This document shows, piece after piece, positions 1 to 12,084 of a DNA stretch of 64,000 nt. Source of the DNA: Porodaedalea pini (lineage: Eukaryota; Basidiomycota; Agaricomycetes; Hymenochaetales; Hymenochaetaceae); assembly GCA_002794775.1 (NCBI GenBank), contig NBAY01000001.1:1054001-1118000 (forward strand), written 5' to 3'. The notes under the pieces were generated by a model. That model made no database searches and was not told the DNA's origin. It saw only the letters and a list, made by a program, of their open reading frames with translations. Position numbers and translations under genes: made by a program. Each line of letters starts with the position of its first letter. Positions within the stretch are counted from its first letter, which is position 1.

Positions 1-1
1 A

Positions 2-1895
2 AAGTCGACGACACTCGGCGTTCTTACTAGAGGTAATCCTCTGCCATCCCTTGAGACTACTCGGTGCTTACAGCTATGATAGGTGGCCTGGATGATGGGA
101 GGGGCCGGGCTAGGGTTGGGTTATTCCGCCACAAACATGAACTAGAGACAGGGAGGACCTCGAGTGTTGGTATGGAGGTTAGCACAAAGTCCTTCTGCTT
201 ATATGCAGTAAATATAATAAGACTCAATGGACTTTATGATGGTACTTTAGATCTTAGGCTTCACTCCTTCCGGAGAACCAATACTTCCCGCAACTGCATC
301 ATCCACAGATCAAGATGTCATCCGCAGGGAAAAGCTTGGCTGGGATGAGATTACTATGCAGGCTGCAAAGGTGGTGTCCTTTATTGGCAAGTTTCTTCTT
401 TATGGGATGTCGCTTGTGCTCACGATCTTCTAGACCTCGCTGGCCATGAGAAGTATCTGAAGACGACTTTATATGGTCTGACTTCTGGGTCCCCTTCTTG
501 TGTTATGCTTATGGTCGGTGCAAATGCGGGACTTATTGGAATGTCAAAAGAGCATCTTGCAATTTCATTAGCTCTCAATGTTCCAGTAGTAGTCTGCATT
601 ACCAAGGTATTTCGCCGAATTATTGAGCTCATCCAGATTGCTCATCACTCTTGAAGATCGATATGACACCTCCAAATGTCCTTGCTGAGACGATCAAGCA
701 AGTAACAAAGATCCTCAAGAGTCCAGGGTGTCGCAAGACGCCAGTATTTGTGAAATCGTTGGAAACTGCAGTCGAAGTTTCCCAAGTCTTTGCGACGGAG
801 CGGTGCGAACCCCTTCTGCTGTTATGCGCTGCATAAACTTATGAGATACACTGTTATGAAGATTATGTCCTATTTTCCAAGTTTCAAATGTTTCTGGCCT
901 GGGCCTTGATCTTGTCCGTACTTTCTTGAATCTATTACCATCTAGCGAGGCCGATGGCGACAAGTTCGCTTCTGATCAGCCATTGGAGGTGATTTAACAT
1001 GACTCTCTGCACTCTCAGTTACTGACTCCTCTTAGTATTCTATAACTGAAGTCTGGTCCGTTCCGTACGTTGGGACCGTGGTGAATGGTATCCTAAATGC
1101 AGGCCACGTCAAAGTTGGTGACCCTATTTATCTTGGGCCGGACTCAAATGGAAATTGGCATACCACAGTCATCAAGAGTATCCAGCGAAAACGGTAAGAA
1201 CTCGACGGGTGTCATTTGTCCTCAGAATTTATTAGACCATCTCAGGGCGCCTGTGACGACTGCTGATGCGGGACAGTGCGTTTCATTTGCCTTGAAGCGA
1301 ATGCGCCGTACCGCTGTGCGCAAGGGTATGATAATTGCAGCGAAGACTGATACTCCGCCTCGAGGTGAGCCAAAGCACCGGATCGAAGGGGTCGCCAATT
1401 TAAAGTCTCTTCTTCAGCTGTTCGTCGATTTAAGGGTCAAGTTTTGATTCTATAGTAAGTAAGGCATGCTCCTCCAGTCACCGTTCGACACTGAGTTTCC
1501 TCAGCCACAATACGACATTGCAAAAGGGCTACCAGGTATGTGCAGACCGTTTTTCAATCAACGAATTTTTTGTTGACTATAAAGTCCCACAGGCTATGCT
1601 TCACTGTGGAGTAAGTCTCAAAGCACGATCAGCATGTACAGTATTAATGCTATTGTTAGGCTGTTCGTCAGACCGTGAAGATCATCGACATGGATAACCC
1701 ACAGGGCGTCCTTCGTACCGGCGATCGCGCGTCAGTTAACTTTGAGTTTGTCTCACATCCTGAGTTTATCAAAGAAGGCATGAAGCTGCTTTTCCGTGAG
1801 GGAAAGACCAAGGTGAGGCTCTAGGCTAGTTGAATCCTTGCATCCCGTAACTGACTGGCTTGAAGGGCCTGGGCGTTATCACCGAGCTCTTGTAG
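2..1895 (+). CDS. GTPBP1/GTPBP2-like translational GTPase, 5' end outside window
   Basis: Translational GTPase of the EF-Tu-related GTPBP1/2 family, which is linked to mRNA surveillance and ribosome rescue. The window opens inside the G1 loop ([10 protein letters not shown]). After a 50-nt intron (33-82) comes the family segment [18 protein letters not shown] with the RTSS switch. G3 reads DLAGHEKY (about 434-457) and G4 is TKID, split by an intron ending near 650. The beta-barrel part follows ([13 protein letters not shown], near 1050-1100), and the C-terminus reads GLGVITEL before TAG at 1893-1895. The intron at 387-433 appears to start with GC. The N-terminal extension and most of the P-loop lie upstream of the window. 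The family call is firm; the choice between GTPBP1 and GTPBP2 is not. Confidence 0.85.
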
Positions 1896-2162
1896 TCTTG
1901 CGTTTTCTGGTCGCATGCCATAACATTTATTGGACGTTGCTAACTCGTGTAGCAGTTCTCATTTTGTATTTCTGAGAACCGGTGCGGGCCATGAGCGTCC
2001 ACCGAATGTATTCTGCCACATTAGAATCATGTAGAGTAAGTAGTATTCGGCCTCTTGGTGCATTGTACAGTTTGTAGACATCGTACGACCGAATTCACTT
2101 CCGTTTTTACCCGTGATGTTTAGAGCTTGAATGGTGTACGTCACCTGCCTCAATCAGCAACC

Positions 2163-3920
2163 ATGTCTGGCCGAGCTGAATACGAGCTCGTACCCTCTAC
2201 AGACGAACCAAACGCACCTCAACCCGCGAAGAAGGACAAGGCTCCGCTGCTTCGCACACGGAGATCTAAGCTCATCCTCCTTGCTTTGATTGTCGTGCTG
2301 CTCCTTTCCGCGCTCTATAGATTCTGGTTCAGGGATACACCGGTGAACGACGGCCCTCTTCCCGAGGACTCTAAAGAGGGCACTACTACCAGTACTGCAT
2401 CAACTTCGATCGTGCAGCCTACACAGGAGCCTTCAGAAGGAAGTGACGAAGGAGAAGACAAAATGCCTACGGGGAAATATAGTGTTGGATAGTGCGTGTG
2501 GCAGAATCCTGGTATTCCTATTTTGCTTATTTCTTCCACGCAGCTTCGTGAACTGGTGTGTATCCTGAGAACTACGTAGTGCTTATGCTCATTGTTCGCG
2601 TAGGGGGATTTATGGACGAAAGTTCCCTCCGCAGAAGATACCCGCTGAAGACTTGACGTGAGTCTAATTCGCATGACATGGCAGCTCCTCAGAGCACTCA
2701 GTGCATTCTTAAGACATATTCTGTATGCCTTCGCCAACGTGCGCCCCGACTCCGGTATCGTACATCTGACCGATGTGTGGGCGGACAAGGATATCCACTA
2801 CCCAGGTGACACTTGGGACGAGTCCGGAAAGAATCTCTACGGCAACTTCAAAGCCCTTTACAAGTTGAAGCAGCAGAACAGACACCTCAAGACACTACTG
2901 TCTATCGGTGGATGGACGTACTCACCGAACTTCCATCCCATTGTCGTCTCGGAGACACACAGAAAGAACTTCGTGATCAGCGCGGTGCAACTGATTGAGG
3001 ACTTTGGACTGGATGGATTGGACATCGACTACGAGTACCCGTCGAATGCGTACCAGGCGAGGGGGTATGTCACACTTCTTAAAGAGCTGAGAGAGGCATT
3101 GGATCTCCGTTCGAAGACCAGAGGAACAGGCTACAAGTTTTTACTGACTGTGAGCGCTTTACTGGGGGCTTGTGTAGATCCTGCTTATGGGTCAATGCTA
3201 GATCGCTGCGCCGTGCGGTCCGGACAACTACAAGAAGCTCTATGCAGGAGACATGGACAAGTACCTTGACTTCTGGAACCTGATGGCCTATGACTATGGT
3301 ACGTCCCTTTCTAGAGAAGCTATTCTAAGAGTTCTAACTCGCCGGCAGCTGGATCGTGGGACAGTGTCGCGAACCATCAGGCTAATGTGTATGGCGGACC
3401 GATCAATTCCAACGAGGCTGTTCAATGGTACATCTCTCAGGGTGTGCCGCGCCATAAAATCGTACTGGGGATGCCTCTATATGGACGTAGCTTCATGAAC
3501 ACAGATGGCCCAGGGACACCCTTCTCTGGCATCGGTCCTGGGTCGTGGGAGGCTGGCGTGTACGACTACCGTGCTCTCCCTCTTCCGGGTGCATTCGTGC
3601 TCCGCGACGACAAGGCTCTCGCGAGCTGGACGATGGACTATCAAAAGCGCGAGATGGTGAGCTTCGACTCGGAAGAGGTGGCTCAATGGAAGGGCGAGTG
3701 GATCAAGAAGGAGGGTCTCGGCGGGAGTATGTTCTGGGAATTGAGCGGTGACAAGAATGGCGAGCGAGAGGGTATGGAGGGTGGAGAGGGTAAAGTTCCG
3801 CAGCCGGGAAGGAGCTTAGTTAAAGTGGTCAAAGAGGCGATGGGCGAGCTGGATAGCAGGCCGAACTGGCTGAGCTATGAGTACAGCGAGTTTGAAAACT
3901 TGAGAAACGGAATGTCGTGA
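2163..3920 (+). CDS. GH18 chitinase with N-terminal membrane anchor
   Basis: Glycoside hydrolase family 18 endochitinase-type enzyme that cleaves beta-1,4-GlcNAc polymer. The ATG at 2163 has a good context; an upstream in-frame leucine/valine stretch from 2127 is not needed. Residues 1-40 are polar and cytosol-like, followed by one hydrophobic segment ([16 protein letters not shown]) and an acidic Ser/Thr linker, so a type II membrane protein is likely, not a secreted one. The TIM barrel shows [10 protein letters not shown] and the catalytic motif [10 protein letters not shown], with Glu as the acid/base. Next come a LMAYDY strand and GMPLYGRSF. The barrel ends with [11 protein letters not shown]. 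At least four short introns interrupt it. No chitin-binding module is visible. Family assignment is firm; exon edges near 3150-3230 and 3300-3350 are less certain. Confidence 0.88.
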
Positions 3921-4040
3921 AGAACGAGTGATACACTAGGAATAGGCTAAAGACATGCTGCATCTGCAAAATCTCTTCGTCCATGTAAGGCAAACTCATA
4001 ATGTCAATGGTCTAAATTCCTATAAAACTTAGTTGCATGA

Positions 4041-4111
4041 GCATTAATGGGGTAGTGGTAACCTGGGTCGTTGCCATCGACCCGCCGGGGGTTCGATTCC
4101 CCCTTAATGCA
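4041..4111 (+). tRNA. tRNA-Gly(GCC)
   Basis: A 71-nt cloverleaf without intron. The acceptor stem pairs GCATTAA with TTAATGC. The anticodon stem GGTCG/CGACC closes the loop TTGCCAT, which gives anticodon GCC. The T arm is GGGGG-TTCGATT-CCCCC. Confidence 0.95.
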
Positions 4112-4451
4112 TTTCCGTCCCGCGCGATTTTTTCTTCTTTAGTGCATTGTACGGATCACATGATGCATAAATTTTGAGGACGTTTAGTCCACCATTCACT
4201 CATCCCCCTCCCCCTCCCCCTGGGCGTTGTTGACGTTGCCTTTTCCCTTGAGGTTACCGCCGTAATTGCTCTTCATCTTTGAGTACGCTAGCCTGTCGTT
4301 TCAACCGCCACCTGCTGGTGTCTGATCAGGAACGCGGCGCACCAGCCATCACCTTCAAGGCAAACGCCTCACTCCTTCCCATCTCTCATCGCCCTACCCT
4401 ATTTTTCTTACGGGCCATACCTTCTGTGTTTTATCCTCGCTGTAGACCGTC
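4112..4451. other. Intergenic region with pyrimidine-rich tract ahead of EF-3
   Basis: The spacer holds a C-rich tract of repeated CTCCCC units at about 4203-4221. Such CT-rich tracts are common ahead of highly expressed fungal translation genes. No TATA box was identified with confidence. Confidence 0.4.
4128..4133 (+). terminator. RNA polymerase III terminator of tRNA-Gly
   Basis: A run of six T on the sense strand, 17 nt after the tRNA end, is the usual Pol III stop signal. Confidence 0.7.
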
Positions 4452-7400
4452 ATGCCTGTTTCTCAAGGTTCGCCCTTCGCTCCATTCGTGGATGCTCTCA
4501 AAAATGCTCCGACAGCACCAGGTACCTATCTTCAACCTTTTCGAGGTGAATTTCTTACATGATCTGCCCTAAGATGCAAAGGCAGCAGCCGATTCACTTT
4601 CCCGGGAGGTACAGAAGGAAGGACTGCAAAATCTAATGTGCGTCCTCATTCACCTCGTGATCGCATACACGCTGCTAAACGAGATTCCCAGCGATGCCAA
4701 CATCATTGACACACTTCAGGCATTTGCTTCGAATAAAAAGTCTGGCTATGAGAGGGAATCAGCGGCCATAGGATTCCAGTACCTTGCGTCTGTGCTCGGT
4801 CCTCCTGTCGCCCCTATTCTGCTGCCATACCTTCCTATCGTCATGGATCTATACATGGACAAGGGCGATGTCGTACGGATCGCAGCGGTCGCCGCCACGA
4901 AAACACTTTTGAAGCTTTTCCCTCCCGAAGCGACACGCCTTGTTTTCCGCCATTTGGAAGATATCCTGGAGAAAGGGAAGTGGCGGACAAAGGTCGGCGC
5001 ATTGGACTCGATTAGGGGTTTCGTTGATCGGGCGAGGGACGAGGTCGCCGGTGAACTTGGGACTGTGTTACCCAAGGTAGAGAAAGCTATGCATGACACG
5101 AAGCCTGAAGTGAGTTTGGTTTCCTCTATTTGCGGTAGAATTGTTATAAAAGGGTAATTAGGTATCTACGGCGGCAAAGAAATGTGCAACTGCTCTGTGC
5201 ACAACTGTTGCTAACCCTGATCTTACTCCTCACATTCCTGTTCTCGTCGAATGCATGTCAAATCCATCTTCGGTACAAGCCTGCATGAAAGCTTTGTCTT
5301 CGACAACGTTCGTCGCAGAAGTGACAGCGCCTGCCCTGGCAGTTGTAGTTCCTCTTCTCATGCGCGCTCTGAATGATCGCAGCATGGAGGTTCAGCGTCG
5401 AACGGTCGTCGTCATTGACAACCTTGTAAAGCTCGTGCGTGACCCAAACGTCGCTGCTGAGCATCTGAGCGGCCTCGTCGACGGGGTCGAGAAAATCATG
5501 AAGAGTGCGGCGTTCCCCGAAGTAAGCACCCTGTTCTCCTTTGAGTGGGCATCAGTAATGTCCCTTCCAGGTTCGCGCCTTTGCCGAGTCTGCGTACAAT
5601 ACGTTGATGAAGGCGGGAGCGTCCTCATCCGGTCCAACCCCTCCCACTAGGGACGTGGCGGAGGAAACAAGCTCAGCCAAGGCTGATATGATCAGCTTGC
5701 TGCCCTCGTATCTGAGAAAAGATCAGAAGTCGGCTTTCGTAACGTCTATAGATTTCCAGGCAGGCTTAGTGGCAGACCTGGTCCACTTCCGCAAGTTCTC
5801 AGACAAAGATGCTTGGAATCGCGCGATCGGCTCTTTTATCCAGCCTTGGATTTCCGCCAATGCTGAAGATGCTGCTAAATACACCGACTCTGTACGTTCG
5901 CATTATGAAGCCATTGATCGTGCAAAATTCGCACCTGAACAAAATGGTGATGAGGAGGAAGGCGAGTTATTATGTGACACAACTTTTTCCCTTGCATATG
6001 GCACACTGTTGCTCCTCTCGCACACTTCTCTCCGCCTCATCCGTGGACGTCGCTATGGGATACTTGGAACGAATGGTTCGGGAAAGTCGACTCTTATGCG
6101 TCAGTTGCGTGACGGGAAGGTCGAGAACTTCCCACCACAGAGCGAACTGCGCTGTGTTATGGTCGAGCACGCGCTACAGGGAGAGGATACGTCTATGTCG
6201 ATCGTCGACTTCGTTGCATCGGGTCTGTTATTTTTCGCGTTACAGAGTTGTAGGAGTCCTTGATTGATTTTACTTGTTTTAGACAAGTCATTGGCTGGCA
6301 TGTCTCGTGATAAAATCGTACAGCAGCTCACGGAGGTCGGGTTTGACGAGGAGTTGCAGAGACAGCTTGTCGGAAGTTTATCTGGAGGGTGGAAAATGAG
6401 GCTTGAACTTGCTCGTGCCATGCTGTACAACGCTGATCTTTTACTTTTGGACGAGCCCACCAATCATGTAGGTGATGCTTCGCTTATACTCGTCCGAGCT
6501 TGACTGAAAAACTTCCTTCGATTCCCAGATGGACGTCAATTCTGTGAAATGGCTCGAAGATTATCTTATGTCTCGTAAAAATGTTACTTGTCTCATTATA
6601 AGTCACGATTCTCGGTCAGTACTTCCCCAATTTTTCTCTTAAGCTATCAGCTCATACTCTAGCTGGCCTCCAGTTTTCTAGACCATGTTACAACAGACAT
6701 TATACATTATGAGTCTAAAAAGGTGTGATTATGAGACAATTGCGTTATTGTCTTCTCATAACCCTCATCCTTCTCTTCCAGCTTGCATATTACCGCGGTA
6801 ATCTGTCGACATTCGTAAGCCACCATCCAGAGGCCAAGTCATATTACACGCTGGCCGCCACATCGGTCAAATTTTCATTCCCTCCCCCCGGTTCGCTGAT
6901 GGGAGTGCGAAGTAACACTCGTGCCATTCTTAAGATGACGAATTGTACCTTCACCTATCCTGGACGCGACAAGCCGAGTCTTATGGACGTGAGCTGTGCG
7001 CTTTCTCTTTCGAGGTGGATTTTTCTCATGTTATCATACGCTGCTATGATTGACTGACGATATGAATACACAGTCGTGTGGGAATCATCGGTCCTAACGG
7101 TGCGGGGAAGTCGACTTTAATCAAGCTGTTGACGGTACGACATCATTGATCTACCTAGCCTATGTACGACGACTGTTGACGTGACTTTTAGGGCGAAACC
7201 ATACCCCAGGAGGGTTCTGTCTACAAACACCCTTCTCTTCGTATTGGTTACGTTTCACAACACGCCACGCACCATATTGGTGAGTTCTGACGTACACAAC
7301 ATCGCTCAAAGTGCTTACAGTAGAGTAAAGAACAACATCTGGAGAAAACGCCAATTCAGTATATTCAGTGGCGTTATCAGGATGGACACGATCGTGAGTG

Positions 7401-8615
7401 CTTGCTTCATGAGATGTGGCTGGCTGATGCTCACTGCGGTGCAGGCGAGATTCTCGAGAAAGCTACGCGAGTTCTGACGGACGAGGAGAAAGCCCAGCTA
7501 GAGGTCCCCTTCGTCGGAAAGAATGGGACAACTCGTAAACTTGAGGTTTGCACGATTACTGCATATAGCTAATCCGGCAACTGAACTCGTTCCCTTAGTA
7601 CATCCTCGGCAGGCAAAAACTTAAGAAGTCGCTCCAGTACGAGATCAAATGGCGAGGATTAGATCACCGGTTCAACACCTGGATTCCTCGTGAAGAATTG
7701 CTTGCGAAAGGCTTCACGAAGGTTGTCCAGCAGTTTGATGATCTTGAGTCGTCGCGAGAAGGGGCTGGATCGCGTGATACGGCTGCACAGCTAGTTCGCA
7801 AGCACCTCGAGGACATCGGACTTGATGGCGATATCGCGCAATACAACGAAATCAGCGGCTTATCAGGGGGTTCGAGGAAGATCTCTATTTGATTTCCGGT
7901 TGAAGGCTGACCGTTGTCCTGCAGGTCAGAAAATCAAATTGGTCATTGCCGCATGTTTGTGGAACAATCCGCAGGTGAGGAGGCTTTTAGGGATTAGGCT
8001 ACCTTAATGAAGCTAATTGCGTTCGCTAGATCTGTGTCCTCGATGAGCCCAGTAACTTCTTAGATCGCGAGGCTCTTGGTGGATTGGCCGTGGCTATTCG
8101 TGATTGGGCGGGTGCTGTGGTAAATTTTACTCGAGTCGGGGACTTTTATCAGCGCTCACTCTCGCATTTAGGTCATCATCTCGCATAACACCGAATTCGT
8201 GACTGCCTTGTGTAAGCTGTCTGTCTTGTCTTTGTATGTGGTTCCTAATTTATTCTTATATGCAGGCCCGGAGATATGGAACGTAGAAGCAGGCCGAATG
8301 ACGCATAAAGGCAAAGTTGCTGTTGTTGAGGATGCCTTCGCAGACGGGAAGACACCCAAAGGAACACCGAAAGGGACGCCAAAAGGAAGCGGATCCAATA
8401 CACCGGCCCGCTCGCGCGTCCAGACACCGGCGGCTTCTGCGGCCGGCACACCTGTTGTCAGTGGCACAGAAGGCAGCGCGCCTGGCATGCCGGTCATAAG
8501 AAAGAAGAAACTGACGCGTAACCAGCTGAAGGCTCAGGAGGAGCGTCGGCGCCTACGAAAAACGAATTGGCTGGCATTTGGAGGCCCGAAGCCTGAGGAT
8601 ACCGATAGCGATTGA
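4452..8615 (+). CDS. TEF3: Translation elongation factor 3 (ABC-F ATPase)
   Basis: Fungus-specific ribosomal ATPase that helps release E-site tRNA during elongation. My 18-exon model stays in phase throughout and gives 1,076 residues, close to the family's usual 1,040-1,060. In order: HEAT repeats (about 30-310), four-helix bundle, first ABC cassette with P-loop GTNGSGKS near residue 470, signature LSGGWKMRLELARA and LLLDEPTNH. The second cassette has P-loop GPNGAGKST near 710, then the inserted chromodomain-like segment (YEIKWRGLDHRFNTWIPREE, about 820), signature GLSGGQKIK and LDEPSNFLD. The lysine-rich tail has KKKLTRNQLKAQEERRRLR. Oddities are Ser in place of Thr in the second DEPTN motif and TPKGTPKGTPKG repeats in the linker before the tail. 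Family is certain; it could be the main EF-3 or a diverged copy. Confidence 0.95.
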
Positions 8616-9138
8616 CAGGGTGTAACGGACTTTGTCCGATATTCGTGTCTGTTATTCATTCAGTGAGGGGTTTGCTACGTGATCCGTAGCATGTAAATGT
8701 AACGCATTGTAGAACGCGTGTTTCTGTTCTGGATACCATCCCGCCAGATTAGGGATTGCACATGTATTAGATGTAGAGCTTCCATGGGTTTTCGGGAGTC
8801 TAGAATGGCAACTTAGAATGTTTTTAGATTTAGACGCGTTTAACGGACGTTTTATGCCAATATGAAGAAGGGATTCGAAGGTGAGGCTGGCTCGTGCGGT
8901 GGCTCTGAATGCAAATCTCCTTCTTTTGGTAACTGGTTTGCTACATGCAAGTCCGAGTCCTTTCGCGTTGTTGTCGCATTTATGCCACGATGCTCGCATG
9001 CAGAGCGTGTACGCCTCGCGCTCGACTTCCTGCAGCGAGCCCTGCGCGTGTGTCCTCCTTTATATACCAGTTTCGACCCGAAGAAACAGTTTGTCCTTTT
9101 CCTCCGAGTACCTTCCCGGATTGTATTCGAAATTCATC
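8616..9138. other. Intergenic region, EF-3 3' side to AA9 5' side
   Basis: No coding sequence recognised. It should hold the EF-3 3' UTR and the AA9 promoter; no clear box motif was identified. Confidence 0.4.
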
Positions 9139-10617
9139 ATGTTTGCCGTACATGCAGCCGATTCCATCGCGATCCAGCTCGCATTTATCGCGGCTTTCGC
9201 CCTTTCCATCTACACGCCTCTCGCTGCTGCCCACGGATACGTCCAAACTGTCATCGTGGCTGACTCTGCGTATCCAGGTTGGAATCCGTTCAGTGATCCG
9301 TATGTCCGCTCCTCCGTCTCGTCGGCCTCGCAGTCCCACAAATGTTGTATCCATGCGCGATAGGTATGCGAACCCGACACCTAAACGTGTCATTCGAAAG
9401 ATACCCAGTGATGGTCCGAGTATGCGCTTTGTCAAATCTGCATCAGGACGTACAAAACTTGAAGTACGCCTAAAGTTACAGACGATCAAGATCAAGATCT
9501 AGCCTGCAATACAGGGGGCGAAGGCGGAGCGGGACTCGTTGCCTCCGCCCCAGCAGGCAGTGTTGTTAAATTCGAATGGACAAATGTGAGCCCCCTTTTG
9601 CTGTTCTTTTACCCGATACTCATGTCTGTATTGTTTCGGGTGCAGTGGCCAGCAGGTAATTATAGTTTACGCAATCGGTACAGCACGACTCGGTCTCGAG
9701 CCTGACTGATCTATAATGAACCACTAAGATCACTTAGGGCCAGTGTCTACCTACATGACCTCTTGCGGAAGTGACTGTACCAGTTTTGACGTCAACGGAG
9801 CCGAATGGTTCAAGATCAATGCGGATGGATATAGCGATGGTGCATGGGCGTCTGCCAAACTCATTTCCAGTAAGGCTTTCTTTGAAGTTACCCTAGAGGT
9901 CGATAGAGACAAAGCTCAGATAACAACACATGGACAACCACTATTCCTTCCGCCTTGGCTTCGGGACAATACGTGCGTCGGATTCATTGTCTTTATCGAT
10001 CGCGCCCCTGAGCTCATGCCCATCGATGCAGCTGATGCGAAACGAGATGTAAGCTCACTGTTATTATAAACAGTATCACGATGCATCCTCACTTGCTATC
10101 ATAGTGTTGCTCTGCATTCCACCGGCGCACCTCAGTACTATCCGAGCTGCACGTAAGCGTCTTCTGCGCAATGATTGATATTAAGCGTCCTCTGACGTAT
10201 CGCAGACAGGTGGAAGTAAGCGGCGGCGGAAGTGCGCAGCCTTCTTCCGACGAAACTGTCAAAATCCCTGGTCTTTATGATGGCGTGGATTTTCCGGACA
10301 TATGGTCGCAGACGTTCGATTCATGGGATGCTCCGGGGCCTGCCGTCGTTTCATTTGCGGATAGCTCGGACGATCAAAATTCTGCCACATCGAGCGCGTC
10401 GGGTGCCGGAGGCCTTCCGACACAGACAGGTTCGACGAGCGAGCCTCAAGGTTCTGCGGCTGCAGACGATGGTTCTCATGCTTCCGCTGGTCAATGTAGG
10501 CTCACAGACTCGACTTCAGGTAGTCGGCTTGTCCGGCGTTTCTTAATGACTCGACTCAGGAGCTTCCCTGCAAACATTTTATTTGTTCTTCAGTTATTCA
10601 CGGAGCCGAGCGATTGA
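9139..10617 (+). CDS. AA9 lytic polysaccharide monooxygenase (former GH61)
   Basis: Secreted copper enzyme that oxidatively cleaves cellulose or related glucans. The ATG at 9139 opens a signal peptide (FIAAFALSIYTPLAAA) ending right before His-Gly-Tyr, so the mature N-terminus would be the copper-binding His. After splicing, the second copper His lies in WPADHLGPVSTYM (3' splice site near 9730). A 3' site near 9927 restores NNNTWTTTIPSALASGQYL, then MRNEIVALHSTG and PQYYPSC, which supply the His, Gln and axial Tyr of the active site. The C-terminal part after FADSS is a Ser/Gly/Thr linker. No cellulose-binding module is visible, and the last exon (after GQC, about 10497) may be spliced further, so the stop at 10615-10617 is provisional. 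Confidence 0.88.
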
Positions 10618-11016
10618 GTCTCCATGCCTATACACATACAACACTAGAATGTTAATTTACGCCGTAAGCCCAAAAGAAGCCCGGAACAAAGATGTAGGAG
10701 AATAATTATGCATAAAACATATTAATGTAAGAATACTATGTGGGGAGAGAGCGTGTTACGTGTGCGAGGAATGGGATGGAAGGATAACCGGTATCACTAC
10801 AGCGTAAGTTAATGAGTAGCATAACAGTCCGGAAATATCGTACGAGAACTACAATAAGCATGCTAATAAAATCCAATGAGTGTGGTCAATACATATGTTA
10901 ATGAAATTGTCGATCACTATGCAGATAAGAAATGCGATATAAAGAAGAGGCGGCAATCCAGAGAGACGTAATAATGCTTGAGGTTAGTGGAGCAGGAAAC
11001 ACAGCTTAGACAGATA
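10618..11016. other. Convergent intergenic region, AA9 / homeodomain factor
   Basis: AT-rich spacer between two converging genes. No gene seen; it would hold both 3' UTRs. Confidence 0.4.
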
Positions 11017-12084
11017 TTAGTACGGGTGCCCGGTTTGGCGCCTCGAGCGACCACTGCCCTCAGGGCTTCGGACGCGTCGGAGCGCGTCAGAGGGCGGCAG
11101 CGGAGGAGGGGAGATCTCACGCTGAGATCTGTGGGAACCCGGGGTAGATGAATGGGCTGAATATGACCCTCCATGACTTGACGGGCTGACGGTAACTTCA
11201 GCGCCGGAACGTCCGGAGTTGGGCATAGGGGAAGGCCCGGAAGACGTGGACGCGCCTCCAGCGTACGGGTGATGCAAAATCGGGGGGAGTGCGTTTGCAG
11301 ACGAGCGGCTCTGACGAGTAGACTGCCGTTTATTCTGGAACCTGCAGGAGAGGGGAAATAATGATATAGGAAATACAGCTTGAAAGGTGCTGCTTTTGAC
11401 TCACCAAATCTGTACGCTTCTCGCAGACATGTCCAATCTATTTGCAAGCTCCAGCCTCTCTTCCGTCGTCGGGAAGGCTGTTCGAGCGTACACTTCGTTC
11501 AATACTTTCAGCTGAGCGGCATCAGCACGTTTCCTCTTCTTCTTCACGTTTGGGTAGTCCACCGGCGAAGGTTCCTGCGGCGATGGGTTGGATGACTCGC
11601 GCTGAGTCCGAGCATAGGGGGAGACCAGATGCGAGTCCGTGCGCTGGGATGCGCCCCATTCTGCTGGATGAGTGCTGCGGTGGGACGACTGATGAATGTC
11701 TTGTGGGAAATGCATAGGGTGTGGTGCATGAGGGTGATGACGCGTATCGATGGGCGGGTGGAATGTGGGGTATGCATTCGAGTGCGCATTCGAATGGTAA
11801 GGGGGGTCATAATTGGATGGATAAGTAGGCGAATGAATGCCTGTAGTCTCTGGACCGACGGCGTTTAGGCCGAAACTCGCTGGGTATGAAGAGTTAATGT
11901 AATCGTTCGTCCAAGCATCCTCTCGGGGTTGTTGGGGAATAGTAATAGGCGGCGCGCGACGTAGAGACTCCTGATGAGCGGGTATTGCTGGGGATTGGCG
12001 CAGTGGGTATGCAGGTGTCTGCGTCTGGTGTCGTGCATCAAAATGGTCGAAAGGAGAATAATTATAGGGAGGATGGCCAGCCAT
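11017..12084 (-). CDS. Homeodomain transcription factor
   Basis: Two exons (11405-12084 and 11017-11341) around one intron that splits the recognition helix. The product is about 334 residues. The first 175 are low-complexity, rich in His, Pro, Ser and Tyr. The homeodomain follows at about 178-238, starting with KKKRKRADAAQLKVLNEVY and ending in the third-helix motif SVQIWFQNKRQ, with Trp-Phe-x-Asn intact. The tail is Ser/Pro-rich with basic patches and ends GRSRRQTGHPY. I chose the ATG at 12084 because upstream codons in the same frame look like untranslated leader. The helix resembles fungal Yox1/Pho2-type and mushroom Hom-type homeodomains. It is not a mating-type HD pair gene: no partner lies beside it. 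Target genes cannot be told. Confidence 0.88.

Noticed and set aside
4203..4221. C-rich tract as a possible G-quadruplex regulator of EF-3
   Set aside because: Possible on the minus strand, but such pyrimidine tracts are ordinary in fungal promoters; no further support.
10497..10617. Cellulose-binding module at the C-terminus of the AA9 enzyme
   Set aside because: Only one Cys (GQC) is seen and no CBM1 pattern of aromatic and Cys residues.
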